Positions 10,512 through 24,100 of a DNA stretch of 64,000 bases are shown piece after piece (within the stretch, counting starts at the first letter, position 1; every line of letters begins with the position of its first letter). The stretch lies in contig NC_064762.1 of the NCBI RefSeq assembly GCF_011397635.1, positions 24,764,979-24,828,978 of the forward strand, given 5' to 3'. Position numbers and translations under genes: made by a program. The stretch comes from Epinephelus fuscoguttatus (lineage: Eukaryota; Chordata; Actinopteri; Perciformes; Serranidae). The notes below the pieces were generated by a model. It ran no database searches and was not told where the DNA came from. It saw only the letters and a program-made list of their open reading frames with translations.

Positions 10512-11239
10512 ATAGCCTGTATAAAAAAAAAATTCATATTTGTTTAATTATGTTATAAATAATACACAATCTAAAAATGTATCCTTTATATAGTTTATGT
10601 TTCTTCTTTGATGATTAACGGCAGCCGGTGTCTTTAGTGCAACATCACCGTCCCCTGCTGGACATACTTAGCTACTACAGTATAAGGACCTCGACCTTTA
10701 TTTATATTTTAATATATTTTAATTAAAAGCGTCTGTCATGTAGTCCAGGAACCAGACCACTGCGAGCTCATGTTGTGTTTCCTCTGGCAGATGCATTTGC
10801 GAGTTAGTCTGATGATGCCTGGCTGTCTGTTATCTGCTGTGGTGAAATACACCAGGGCTGCAGCCTGGAGACATGGGTGCTTGTAAAGCAGCAGACCTAT
10901 AATGTAAGAAAGGAAGACAGTAATAAAGGAGGCAAAAGGGACAGTATAGTATTTCACTGGAGTTGTACCGTGTATGATTTCATGTGACAAATAAAATGAT
11001 GGATTGATATGGAAAATTGTAAATAAAGGGTTTTTTGCATTGCAAGAAAAAAAAACACCCTCCTACAATCTCCTTCATTTCCCCCACAGGGTCCTCCATC
11101 TCTGATAGATATTTCCTGTAACTAACAAACACAATGTTCTGGTGCTCACCTGACTGAAGGTGACACTGCAGAACACGGAAATAGCCGAAGTGCGGCTGGA
11201 GGGTTTCCGAGCATGACATCACTCACCCACCGAATACTA

Positions 11240-11720
11240 CCTTCCAAATGTGTCACGTTTTTTGGTCTTCTTTATTTTATGATGTACAGAGGGAGAAAAC
11301 ATGGTATATTTGTAATCAATATTACATCAATAACAAGTTAAGGAAAGTATATTTCAAGATGTTATATAGGATTTACCTGGTAAAGTTTGTGTTAAAAAGA
11401 TTCAAGCTGAATATTGATTATACGTGTGATTTCTGTGGACTGGAAAAGGAAAGTATTTCTTTTTTTCTCACTGTGTATTCACCAGAATGTTTTGGATTGA
11501 TGTAAAAGAAATAAAAATAAAAGAAATAGAAAATTAATGTTAAAATAAATTTGTTTGCTCTAATGCTCTATTTCAGTCCAGACAAAATTGTAAATAACTT
11601 GTACATCATACAACTTTATATTATTTTTGAAAAATTCTATATTCATGATGCAAACCTACACTTTATTAATGAATTTCAACAATATAGCACCATCTTATCT
11701 AATGTTTAATGAAGACCTTT
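11240..11720 (+). mobile_element. Non-LTR retrotransposon (LINE) 3'-end relic
   Basis: A plus-strand frame reads INNKLRKVYFKMLYRIYLV, then YTCDFCGLEKESISFF. This matches the pattern after the reverse-transcriptase domain in L1/Tx1-like LINEs: a 'KL..FQ.KLLHRI' helix followed by a C-x2-C zinc-knuckle and 'E(T/S)..H'. Beyond a frameshift near 11500, another frame gives YIIFEKFYIHDAN, resembling the LINE 'LLGK.FIH' tail. The zinc-knuckle histidine and final cysteine are lost. Decayed; the clade is uncertain. Confidence 0.6.
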
Positions 11721-11977
11721 ACACCAGAATAAATGATTATAATATGATGCATATAACACAAACTCTGATATTATAAAACTAAAATGTAATTACTGTATAT
11801 TTCTATCTGCTTGTATTTTTTTTTTACTCATGTGTTTTGTTTGTTGTCTATGTATGTTTGTAGTTTTAAAAAATGAACTTTATACTTTCTACTACTTATT
11901 TTTGTATATATTTTATATTTCTAATGTCCACATACTATTTTTGATGACTTGCTGCTGATTCCAGTTGGGATCAAGTA

Positions 11978-12038
<61 letters not shown>
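11978..12038. repeat. (CTAT)n tetranucleotide microsatellite
   Basis: About 15 uninterrupted CTAT units. The position downstream of the LINE relic, in the same orientation, suggests it could be the element's short-repeat 3' tail. Otherwise it is an independent microsatellite. Confidence 0.9.
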
Positions 12039-12819
12039 CAGAAACTGGGGGAAAAAATGAGTGCAGTTCCTGACTTTGCCCACTAGGTGTCACTCAGACA
12101 CAGCATTATAAACATCACATCACACTGCACACACTGCTCAGTAGCCTTTATAGGACTCAGCTGCAAAAACATAACAGCAGGACAAAAGACATTATAATAA
12201 ACCACAAGTTCATCCAGAAATATTTTTGTTTCATAACTGCAAGCTTACAAAATTGGTTTTAAGAAGATACTAGATGTTTTCTCAGCTCCCCAGGCCAGTC
12301 ACTCTGCAGTCTAATCAAACACAGTAGTATGATTCAGGAAGCAGTTTTAAAGACTAATAAACTCTGACGACCTTTGACTGAGAGTACATGTACTCTCACT
12401 GTACACTGGTTAATGATTGACCTTAAAGTGATGGAGCAGATGGAGAGCTACGAGGTTTTATAGTGATAACACAGTATCATTGAGGTACTATAATGTGACT
12501 AATGTACTAGCATGTACCTGAGGGACAGTTGGGAGTAGTTTTAAGATATTACATTGATCACTGGCTGCACACTGCCAGGCAGCAGGCCAGTGCATTCATT
12601 CAGGCGGATATTAAACAGGAGCAGGATTTCCAGTGAAGTTTCAAATCTTCCGGGACCTTATCCAAAGGAAAATGGAATAATTTTCTTTTGACTATTACGA
12701 GCAGATACACACTGCCATGGTCAACAGTTACTGGAAATGTGTTGGAAAAGTGTGTAGTGTCAGTTTGATCATGAACTACACAGCAACACAGACACGGCTT
12801 CAAATAATGACACATCATC

Positions 12820-15174
12820 TTCCACATTCAAAAGAAAGCTTTAATTAGAAAGTTATATACACACTGTAAAATTAAATTAAACTTTATACAAATATTAAAT
12901 TACTATCTTCACACCCACTGCCATGTACAGAGGAGAAACCAAAGCTGAGAGCGTTGAAACTAAGAATCAAGATGTGTACTTTTTTAACCTGTTATTCTCA
13001 GGGACGCCAACACCGTACAACAGTGCTTCTGAATGCAAAGTTAATTTCTTTTTTTTTTCTCTTTTCAATCCCATAATATTTTAATGCCTTGTAGCAAAGG
13101 AGAAGCAAAGGAATAGTGAAATATAGGTGCTTATAGGTTCATCGTCATCGTCACCATCATCACAGTAGCTGTAAAAGCTAGGGGAGGACCGAGAAGGATG
13201 GACATTCGTTAAGTCGTGTCCACAACAAAAGTAAACTCATCGATAAATACACAAAGACAGTTTTATGCATAGAATAGAAAAGAACAGAGTAAGGCCATCG
13301 GGAAAACAGAATACGTTGCAGTATTGTAAAGCAACCAACGCGGAGGCTTAAGATTATACAAAAAACAAAAGAAAAGAAAATGTACAAGTCTAAGGCAACA
13401 TTCTGTTTGCATTAATAATGTAGCCGTTGACAACGACAGACAGCCACAAATGCCAAATAAAATGGGAATAGAAACTCTAATGGGTTTGTTCGGAGCAGTT
13501 AAGCTTGAAAAGCAATTCTCAGGATCCTTCAGAGTCATGCCGTTTCCAGGGCGACCAGCTCAACCCACCGAAGCTTTTCAACTGGCGATGAAAACAGAGG
13601 ATGATTTCTAACAAAATAACATGATTCTCTTAAGTTTCCACTTGGCATTAGGAGGTTGGTGGTGGAGGGTGGGGGTGCTATATCACAAAACTTGAGCGTC
13701 TCACTGCAACCAGCTGCAGTTGTGTCAATAATGCACACGAGTGGAGAGTCTTGGGTTCAGTGTTGAGGTGGGCGAGGGCCAGTTCCTCTGAGGGGACTTG
13801 TGTTTTCCAGCCATTCAGCAGAAAATGATAAATAATCTAGCTGGAGAGCGGATGAATAATAGACACATTGTGTAGCCGACTCGTTGCCTGAAGTGACGCT
13901 GGTTTGTTCATGTGACTTATTCAATGCCGGGGGGGATTTTTTCTTATGGTGAGAGACAGGGGACATTGTGAAGCCAGGCTCTGATCTGAGGAGAGGCAAA
14001 TCAGGAAATGGCTGAATCGAGGCCTGTCCTCATTTGGACATGTCCTCTCCTGCCTGGCTGACACACAAAGATGCGCACACACACACACGCACACACACTC
14101 AGATTCAGCAACTCAAATCCAAACTTCGCTGCACACAATAAATACAGTGGGAAGGAAAATTAAACACAAACAACCTTTTAAAGTTAAGCCCAGTCACCAT
14201 GTCAATGTCAATCACATCATGTCCGTCTCTCCTTATACGAGGAAGATGTATAGTACAGCCCTGGAACCAAACACACCAATCGATCCCACTCGTGCGACAG
14301 AAGGAGCACCTTTCAGATACTGGGTGCAGCTGGCGACAGAAAAGAAAGGAGCGGGTCTTTTTATAGTTGTGATATGGTGCTTCGTAAAACGCTGCACCCT
14401 GCTTTTAGCTTCTGTGAAGTGCTTCTCGGTCCCGCTAATCCATATGCTAGACGCCACCCGCATTCACAGAAAGCTAGAGACGGAGAGAGAGAGAGAGACA
14501 GAGGAGGCTTCATGCTTCATTCAGAGTGGGCCACCGTGCTGTGACAGCAATAACTAAAAACAACATGCAGCATTCACAAAGCGGGGCCACAAAAAAAAAG
14601 AAACCCAGCCATCACTCACAACTTTTCAAGTACAGCGGGAAGACGATTCTGATTCTGAGCGCCACGGCGTCAGCAGCGAACATCGCAAGTTTTTTTTTTT
14701 TCTATCCGCAGTAATCCCAGACAGAGTCAACGTGTCTCGATTGCTATAGCCGTCTCCGATGAAGTCTGTGAGCAGTGTTTATATAGAGATCTACACCTGG
14801 GAGGAGGCAAGTGTATGGTGATACGTAGCCTATAGTACACAACCTTGACTCAGTATGTATGTTTTACATATACATAGGATCTACAGGGTTTATGTTGAGC
14901 TGGCACCACTTTGTTTGTCCGGCTTGTCTTTGATCCAGCAGCTGGGTCCGGAGGTGCTCCGTCATTGCGAGTATTGGCTTTGCTCTGCATGGGTAGCAAT
15001 GGCAGAAGAGGGTTGCGTGGGGGGAATGGGGGCGTAGTTCTAGTCTTTTCTCTGCTGGCTGCTGAGGGGAGTTGGGAGGAGAAGTGGGTTGACAGCCACA
15101 GTCAGTCCTGGTCAGCAGTGAGAGATAGGGAAATAAGGGCTCTGCTGCTGATGCTGATAGCGGGCTGGGAGACT
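12820..15174 (-). other. susd6 3' untranslated region (inferred)
   Basis: After the TGA at 15177-15175 no canonical minus-strand AATAAA was noticed until ATTAAA at 12845-12840. A 2.3 kb 3' UTR would fit the long UTR of the mammalian gene. It contains a CA-rich patch near 14070-14100 and a few short unrecognised frames, the longest at 14147-14557, which are not supported as genes. Confidence 0.4.
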
Positions 15175-18100
15175 TCATGCTTCCTTCAGCAGGGGAATAT
15201 CTGCAGGGGAACAGAGCGGACATATTAGGAAGGAGAAGTGGCTCCGGAATCAGCTGTTTACGCATCGCACAGTCATGCAATCCATTACATCACCAAAGAT
15301 ATTTCAGTGTAACTGGATTTCATGTGCATTTGCGTCATTAGACGTCACTGTCTGGGCCTATTGTCATATTCTGTCCCTAAACACATTCTCAAGATACACC
15401 ATGCCTTTGACATTTCTATTAAAAAGTATTGACTCTGCTGGTCACTGAAACAACTCTAGACAGGTTTCCTCACTAGTCATGGCATGAAGGACTTTGTATG
15501 TGATGTTATCAGAGCTAGATGTATAAATCTGCAGATATGTTCTCACTGCTCACTGTATATGTCGGCAGATATGTAGAATAACAGAGTTTCCTTTTACCAT
15601 CAGAGAAATCATCCGCAGAGGTGACAGAAAGCAGACTGTGCTGGTCGCTACTCTCAGAGTCTCTACGCAGAGGTAGGGGGCCTGCACATGCACCCCCAGG
15701 GTGCTCTCTAGCCCATGACGATGAAGAAGAGGAGGACGAAGAAGGGGCCTGATGAACCAGCACCGTCTCTGCGTGACGGCGGGAGGAGAAGGACGATGAG
15801 GAGGACGTGGATGGGAGACAGAAGTCTAAGTCTCTGTGGTGGCGGGATCTGCTGGGGCCTTGGCCTCCCGTGGCTCCCTGAGGAAGCCCCTCAGACAGCA
15901 CGATCGGGACTCGAGTCTCTGGAGGAGCCGGAGGAGGTGGTGGAGAAGGAGGAGGACCAGACGCTCCACAGGGCCCACCGCTTCCATATACTGCCTCTTC
16001 ATAGGAGGGCAGTGTCACCTGGACGCCCTCGACCATGATGGAGCTGGACTGGCCTGAGACTCCCTGCTCCCTCCTGATGGACACAGAGACAAAGACAGAG
16101 TGAGACAGGCAGGAAGACAGGTGTGGATGAGGTGAATCACGACTGAAGGCTCAGGTTGATGCAGTCATGTGTGTTGCGTGCCACAGTCGAACCTCTGAAA
16201 GGAGGTGATTAGTGTTGACTGTACAATCTCTTTATAGCAGGCTGCACTAAGCCCTCAGGCCCACAACACAATCAACAAGAGTGCCAATGAGCATTAGATC
16301 AAATCATTCTGCCCTTTTTTATCTCTCAGGCAGCGACTGACTGCTTTTTATACTTTTACTTTCATTTCTCAAGTATTTAAGAAATGCCAACTGGATAAAC
16401 TAGTTGACAGGTTTTGTGCTTCCAACTCATTTATGTAACTAGTTTCAACCAAAACTGAATGCTAGGTGTGTCCACAGGAAGAATGAATGCAAAATCTGAT
16501 GTGTCACTTTATGACATGCTGGGAGGTGGTTTTACAGCTCCAGACATAAAGGGGCAGTGTTCTTCCAGGACAAACAGAACTAAGCTTTCAAGAGTTTCCT
16601 GCAACAACAGGTTGTGTGAGAAGGAAACGGCAGGAAAAAAAATCCTTTTCAACATGTTCAAGAAACAGAGCACAGAGAGTGACATAGAGACTGAGGGTTC
16701 TGGGTCAAGTGGGGCACATACATTCTCTTTATGTTAAAAACTAAGGGGGAAATTGGACATTAAAAAGCATAGAAATATTTTATGTGATCAGGGAAAGGGT
16801 CAACTTCCTTTGGCGCAACTTTACAATGGAGTTTATTAAGGCTAGCAACACAAGAAGTCAGAGGATCAGAGATGTGTTACAGGCAGGATATCTCCATTAT
16901 TTCTGCCATTTAACAGCTTGTATTTCATGCAACCTCAAAGCTTTTAACACTTTAAATTAGGGCAGTGTTAAGAAAATCAAAAATCACAATATCTTTGTCG
17001 AAACACCTCCATATCAATTTTCTGATGATGTTGTGGGGTTGACTTATCGTGCTTTAACAAAATATGAACACAATGAGAGTTTAATAAAGCATCATCAGCG
17101 ATGCATGGGGCTGGATATCGTTAAAAAATATCACAACACCAGTACCAATACCAGCACCCTTAGAGTGATACAGAAACCAGCAGAGTACTTCATTTAATAC
17201 CCTTTTATTAGTTCTATTTCACTCAATTATAATCATGTCAATGGAGGCATTAGGCTGTGTAAAATGCCACCAGATAATCATGTAGAATAGACATACTGTC
17301 AAACCTGTTGGTGGCATCTTGGCACACTGAACTGCCAACTCCCTAAATGCACCATGCTCCATGTCGCATTAACACACTTGTGGTGACTGGCTGTGAGAAA
17401 ATCCATACATATTGTCTTCTTTTGTATATCTGGGTACAAAAAGGATCAAATGCAGGTACTGTTTGACTGAAGAAGTATTGATACGACTTGGTGCTGGGTT
17501 ATTTTGGTCGACACGTTTCAGGTATCGCGTACCAACACCCAGCCCTTGTAATGTGGATACAATGACTAAGCAGGCGAAGGTAAATAATAGAACAGCTAGA
17601 ACAGTCTGATAAGCTCAAGCTGTAATGTAGCCTTTAACACCAGGAAAAGAGAACACTTAAAATATAATCATATCCAAAATCTAAGATGATATCTAGTCTG
17701 ATGTGTATTGCTGACGTACAGTGAGCACATGATTGTGTAAGGACGTGCTGGGTGGAGTTACTGTGTGACTATTAATCTATGATTTGCATGGCAACTATGA
17801 CAAAAACAGAGCTGGCATGAGATGGAGACCAACTGTGTCAACACTTTTCATACCAGTGAGTATGTAGAGTGAGTCCAGATATAGTGATGTTAAGGATTTG
17901 GCTTTATTTGGGGGTGAGAATACAGTGATGTGTGTGTGTGTCTTACCTGCTGTGATGGAAGGACTTGAGTTTTGGCTGTACGAGAACAAACAGCACCACT
18001 AACAGCAGGATGAGCGCCACAGAACTGGCTGTGGACGCCACAATAGACAGAGCGGGTATACCCAGCGGAGAGCTCGGCTCCTTGTCTGAGGGGCACAAGA

Positions 18101-21100
18101 CGAGACAGAGAGGACGTGAGAATGCGGTTCACAGATTTCGATTCACATTTCCTGCAGGACGTTGTGTGTGCTCACATGAAAGGTAATAGTTAGCGGAGGT
18201 GACAGACCTTGTGTGAGTCGGCAGCTAACTTGCATGGGACCGTCCCACTCGCCGTTCTGGCAGGTGAGGAACTTGTAGTCTCCCTTTAGAGCGTAGCCCT
18301 CGTCACAGAAGTACTCAATGACAGTTTTCTGGGTGAGGCGGTGGCAGGGAGACGGGTGACAGCGGTAGCCCCCGTTCTCTGGCTCAGTGGGGGGCGAACA
18401 CACTGAGAGGAAAACAGAGGAAACAGATTTTAACAATGCTGTCTGTTGTTGTGCACCCAGAATGGGTTATTTCTACCTGTGGTCAGGTTTGATTCCTGTG
18501 GTTTAAATGCTCATATTCTGGGTGAGATTCCCCAGCGCTCCCTGCTAGCTCTGAAGGACAGTCCTCACTATTAGTGTTATGATACTGTGGGATATTGAAC
18601 TGTGTGATATTTCAGGTTTGATGCACACACTCGACCTCAGATGTTTACAAAGCTGACTTTTGAGGAAGTGAGAATACAATCGTACCGTTCATCATTTCAT
18701 TAACTTGACCATGAAATGTTTGCAGTAACAAGCAGCCGTGACAATTCATTATTTCGGTTATAATAAGGGTTTTCTATGGACAGGCGAATTAGGCCTGCAC
18801 GTGAGCATACTCAGCCAGGAATGACCTTTTTAAAAGGAACATGTCACCCACAAAATGATCACCTGTATATCAGTTTAAAATTTAACATAACATAGGGTGA
18901 GTAATTCATACACAAATCATAATTTTTGTGAGTGAAGTGTTCCTTTAAAAAGCTGCAGAACAGACCATAAACAACTTATTATTATGTTATCGTTTTATGT
19001 GCTTTGTCGTATGTATATATTTACGTATATGCTCACCGCTGCTTCTGATGCAGCGTGGAGGTTGATGGGACCAGGTTCCAGAGCTGGTGCAAATGATGGT
19101 GGTGGTTCCATCTGCAGTGTAACCGGGCTCGCAGCCATAAGTCAGCAGGGTGCCCGGGGGGAAAGAGCCCCGGTTAGCTTCGGTCTGGTTCAGCAAGTCT
19201 CCGTGCTGCACGCCGGGTGGCCGCGCACAACCTGAGGACACAGAAACAAGTGGAGAGAATAAGAATGAGCTGGCTGCTTGAAGGCGTAAACGACAGAGGC
19301 CCTTCAGGTTTTGCTTTCTGAACCGGACAAATGTAAGATAAGAAGCTCGTTCCTCCAGGCTGGACTTATGATCGTGTACTCTGTAAGTGAGGAGCTACTA
19401 GCTTCAGGCACGCAGCCAAGTTAGGATCCTGAAACATATTTTAATAATGTAAGGTAACAAGGTAATTATGAGGCATGTAAGTTAACTTAGTAGAGTTAGA
19501 AACTGCCTGTGGACAGGATATTACATCTTAATTTTCAATTTATGCAGGGATTTAAAGTATTACAGGCCTGCTGGGGAACGAGGACAAGTTGTCTCACATG
19601 TGGTTCTTTGACGAATAATGTTCCAATATTATGTCAAACAAACAGAGTATTTAAGATCACTAATGGTGCTCATTATAACTGGCTCCATCATAATCTCATA
19701 GACAACCTTGATAATTTAAGCCTTACATAAATGTGGTGCTGCTGTTCTATCATTGCGCTGACACAAACTATCTGCTGGTCTCCTCTGCAGGCAGCTGCCA
19801 CCGGGTCAAACAACTTTTCACAGGGAAACTCTGTCAAGTTGACAGGTTGGAGCTGATAATTAAAACTCAGAGGTATTGTTACTTGAAACTAGGCTGCATT
19901 TTACACAGGCGAGGGAGAAGCACTGTATCAACATGACAAGTTAGTTGGAGACAGCCATAGTGTGCAGTACAGAGAATATTTTAAGTGCCCACAGTGGATT
20001 AAAATGTCACAAGGAGCTTCATATAGATCTGATTTCTCTCGATTATCTCCTGCTCATTAAACTGTCTCCATCCCAGGCCAGCACTGGGTCTATCTGTAAG
20101 ACGAGATCTTCGGCAAGGCTCATTTGCTTGGCTCTAATGACAGACTTGCAGCTCTAAGCCAGCCAATAAAGACAGGGACGAGGCAGAAAACCTAAAGTTA
20201 ATTGTGCTTTGATCCACCTTCCCACGCTCCATCTATGATGTTGCAGTGTCACGCCAGCTCCTTGTGTCTCGGTGTGTGTTTCATCGCAGTGTGAGAGTAA
20301 ATTATCTGAATGCGTTCTGCCCTCCCACGGCTCCAAACACTGTCCACACACACAGGCTCACGTTAATACGCACGCATTTGGAGCTGCAATCTGGCGAGAG
20401 CAGAGCGTCTAAATCCAGCAGGTCTGACATAACATTGCAACACCTGTGTAAACTGAGACAGGACAGCAGGAGGCCAACTTTACTCTCAGTATTACTGATC
20501 TTCAAGAATGGCCAACAGACATACCAGTTTTATTACCGCTGAGCTGGATCATCTGTGAAGTGGTTCGAATCTGGGCTTCAGTGGACATTTTTCCATGTAC
20601 TGACTCTCAACACCGTAAACCCGTCTGGGCAATGATACATAAATTAAGTCTGTCATAATAAGCAAAGGATTCTCAGTGTTTTATTTCCGCATCTTATCTG
20701 ATTGAGTTATTAAATGGAATTATACAATGTGCAGTGACTTCTCTCAGTAACAAGGCCCAGACATAAGTACATTTAAAACACCCCCACGAGGGAGAACATT
20801 AATAACGCCATAAACACTAATGACCATATGGCTCATTATTTAATCCTTGGTCTGAGTATTTATAAAATCATATTAGCCATGGTCTATTGCGGGGACTTAT
20901 CACTCGGTTGACGTAAACAAACACACCAACATCGCAAACAGCCACTTTGTCTTGCCTCTGTGTGTGTTTAGAGATTGAAAGAGAGACTATTTCCACAGCA
21001 GTGCCTCTAACATCCTCTAATCTCCGGGAAGAAACGTCGCTCTAAGCTGGCAGCACAAGATTAAAAGCAAACACTCAAATGTGCAAGCGCCTACTCACCC

Positions 21101-24100
21101 ACGCACACACATACATACACACACACATACACAGACGCATTCAACACCCACAAACAAAGACACTCCCAGGACTAAGTCGTGTGATACCAAAGGGTGTGTT
21201 ATTGAATTTAGCTGGGGACAGATTTGGTGTGTGTGCTCCAGAAGAGCTAGCACTGCCGTATTATAAAATCAAAGTCATGATACAACTACTACTAACTACA
21301 ACAGAGGTCGGCTCCAGCCTGTTGTTTTCATTATTAAATGATCTGCTGATTATGTTTTTGATTCATTGATTTATTAGGGCTGGGCAATGTGCTGCTGTTT
21401 TTGTTGTTACTTATTTTGTCTTTGTTATTTATTCCCCCTTTTGTGCTGGGGAAACAAAGAAACAACCATAGAAAAAAACCAACTGAAGCGTATTAAAGTC
21501 AGTCAGCCCTTCATTAAACTGTCTCTGAATGAGCACAAATTCAATCATACACATTAATGAAACAGCCTTTAATACAACCGTCTTTCACATAATAACCATT
21601 TCCAAAAATAGAGAGCTGCTTCAAAAGCCTTTTTACTATATATATATTATATTTTAGTATATTATATATTCATATTGCTGTGAAAACATCAACAGATCTC
21701 TCCCTCAAACAGCTGTATTTATTCAAGTTCCTCACCAAAACCTACATTTTACAAGCCTGAATGCATCATAGCGCAACTCAATGCAACTCCGTCAGCAGTT
21801 AGCTCTGGCTGCTAACAGCTAATGCTAACTAGCACTCCTCCTGCCAGTGTCAACACAGATTTGTTGTTCACAACGTAGCACTATCAGGGAAACAATAGGG
21901 TGTGTCCCCTGGCATGTTACTAGTGAGTTTACTCTGTCCTTGCATCCCAACAGTGTCCAAGGGAAGATCTCCGTTTGTCTAAGACATGATTTCTATTGTC
22001 CCAGGGATTGTGAGAGTTCGTTAGTTTCGAGCCCTGCTTTTTAGCTTCACAAAATTGATGTGACACAACAGAAAATCATAGGCCACTGCCAGTGGTGAAG
22101 GTAATCTTATATGCCAGCAAACTGATGGTAGTCAACAAAGTGAATATCGGCTGATACCAATGTTCGACTGATAATCAGGTGCATACCTACTTAAATGTTT
22201 GTGAATTTGATGGGATAAAAAAAATCTAGGTCTTGAAAGTGTTTGAATACAGACAATAATAGACATGGGTAATTGAAAGCTTCTGTTCATATATTTATAA
22301 TTGCTCTGTCTCTATAGCTCAACATACACAATGTATTGTTGCTTTTTAAATTACTTACACAAACAAACAATTATTATAATAGCTGCAAGATTAATGTTTT
22401 GTTGATCAACTAATCAGTTCATCAACTTATCGTGTCAGTTTCGGCTAGCATTTGCATGATTAAGCGGAGAATGAATAAACTTCCCCTGACATTAAAACAC
22501 ACATTAAGTCACCCATTTTCAAACAACAGTATAACAGCTATTGTATTCTGATTAAAATAATGATGCAACAGCTCTGTAAATAATTACAATTTGTGTAATT
22601 TAGTGGCTTAGCTGTGGTATGTAGAGAGCAAAATACACAGGCTAAGGTACCACACTGATATTGCTTACAGTCTGGTTTAATGTCTCAAACACAAGCTGAA
22701 TGTTTGTTTAATATGATGCGACACACACACACAGTTTGTGTATTAACGCAGTATTAATCTCTCCCACTCAAACACATCCATGCTCCTTCTCTCACATGTA
22801 GAAACTCTATCTGCACACCCACGTTTCAGGATGCCATTTGACACCGTGACCTGAGCAGTTGTTTCGCTGAGCTGCTTCAGGGCGACTAAAGGCCCTCTGA
22901 GGAGGAGATGGTGTTAATGGAGGTGGTAAAGATGATGAATTGATGACCCCGGGATGGGGGGCAGCAGGGGACAAAAAGGCCTTAGGGGGCAGTTTAGGAC
23001 AATAGCCTCTGGCCAAAAGCCACTGTTATGATCTTTTGTGGTGCACTGGAGGCAGTCAATGCAGCTGCAGAAGACAGATGAGCATTAACAGCATTCATTA
23101 TCTGACTCTGAATAGCTTTGTTATCTGCAGAATTGTCTCTGGAATAAAGGCATGTGCATACCTAGTGCTTTCATTCTTTTTCATATTAAAAAGATATACA
23201 GTAGGAGTCTTAAATACCAAACACCTTGCATGTGGGTACAACATGCAAGGAACAGATCCAAGTAAACACTAACTGCTTAATAAAAAAATAATGAGAAGGG
23301 AAACATTGAAGAGACCAGGGAATGAGCTCCAGTATGACGAACATACAACATAATTTGGCTTTAACTCAAAGAGGGACAAGCTAAATACAGAATAGGACTA
23401 GCAAGTTTTTCTTGTAGCTTTAAGCACATCCACTGTTGTTTATATTGTTGTTAAATCTCCAAGGAACCTCCCTGCATTAGCATTAAGACTGGTTACAGTG
23501 AGAAGCTTAGCCCACTCGAGGGTTAATTCTTACAGAGAGATCAGGTCACAGAGGTCATTGAAGTCAGGTCAGTCTAAACGAACCATGAAGCCAGTAAAAT
23601 GTCCATTTTGAAACTTGCAGTCCTCTCAGAGACACAACAAACCAGGCTCTCCCTCACATGCCAGGAAAACCTTGAGCTGCCTGCACAAGCCAGCCAGTTT
23701 CACCATCCAAGTGTCGTCTGCATCTACCACACTTGCACAAGTATTAGTGGTTAGATGGCATTAAAGGAATATCTGCTACAAGCCTTTACCTGCCATGTAC
23801 ATAACTACAATACATGCAAGAACAAAATGTACCAGTATGATATTTTTACTCCAAGATTGTGCAATGCAACATAAACTAGGGACATTGTATCTTCAACATG
23901 AGGCTTTTAGACCAACATAAGTTCTCAAATGGGACTGTATTACCAGAAAACTGTAGTATCCATTTCAAACTCGCAGCAGTGATAATAACAATGATAGGTA
24001 GGACTCTAATATATTTCTGTGCATCTCTAGGTTATGTTACTATGCAGGTCCTAATGTCATGCTTCACTGTATTGGAGCAATTACCCAGTGCCTCAATCAA

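Larger units (their letters stand above)
10512..12820. other. Intergenic region between srsf5 and susd6 (head to tail)
   Basis: Apart from the LINE relic and its tetranucleotide tail, I see no gene. The frames at 10736-10990 and 10980-11222 have no recognisable domain. The stretch is strongly AT-rich from 11500 to 11970. Confidence 0.5.

Noticed and set aside
15715-16057. Plus-strand Arg/Glu-rich frames
   Set aside because: They are antisense shadows of the susd6 cytoplasmic exon.
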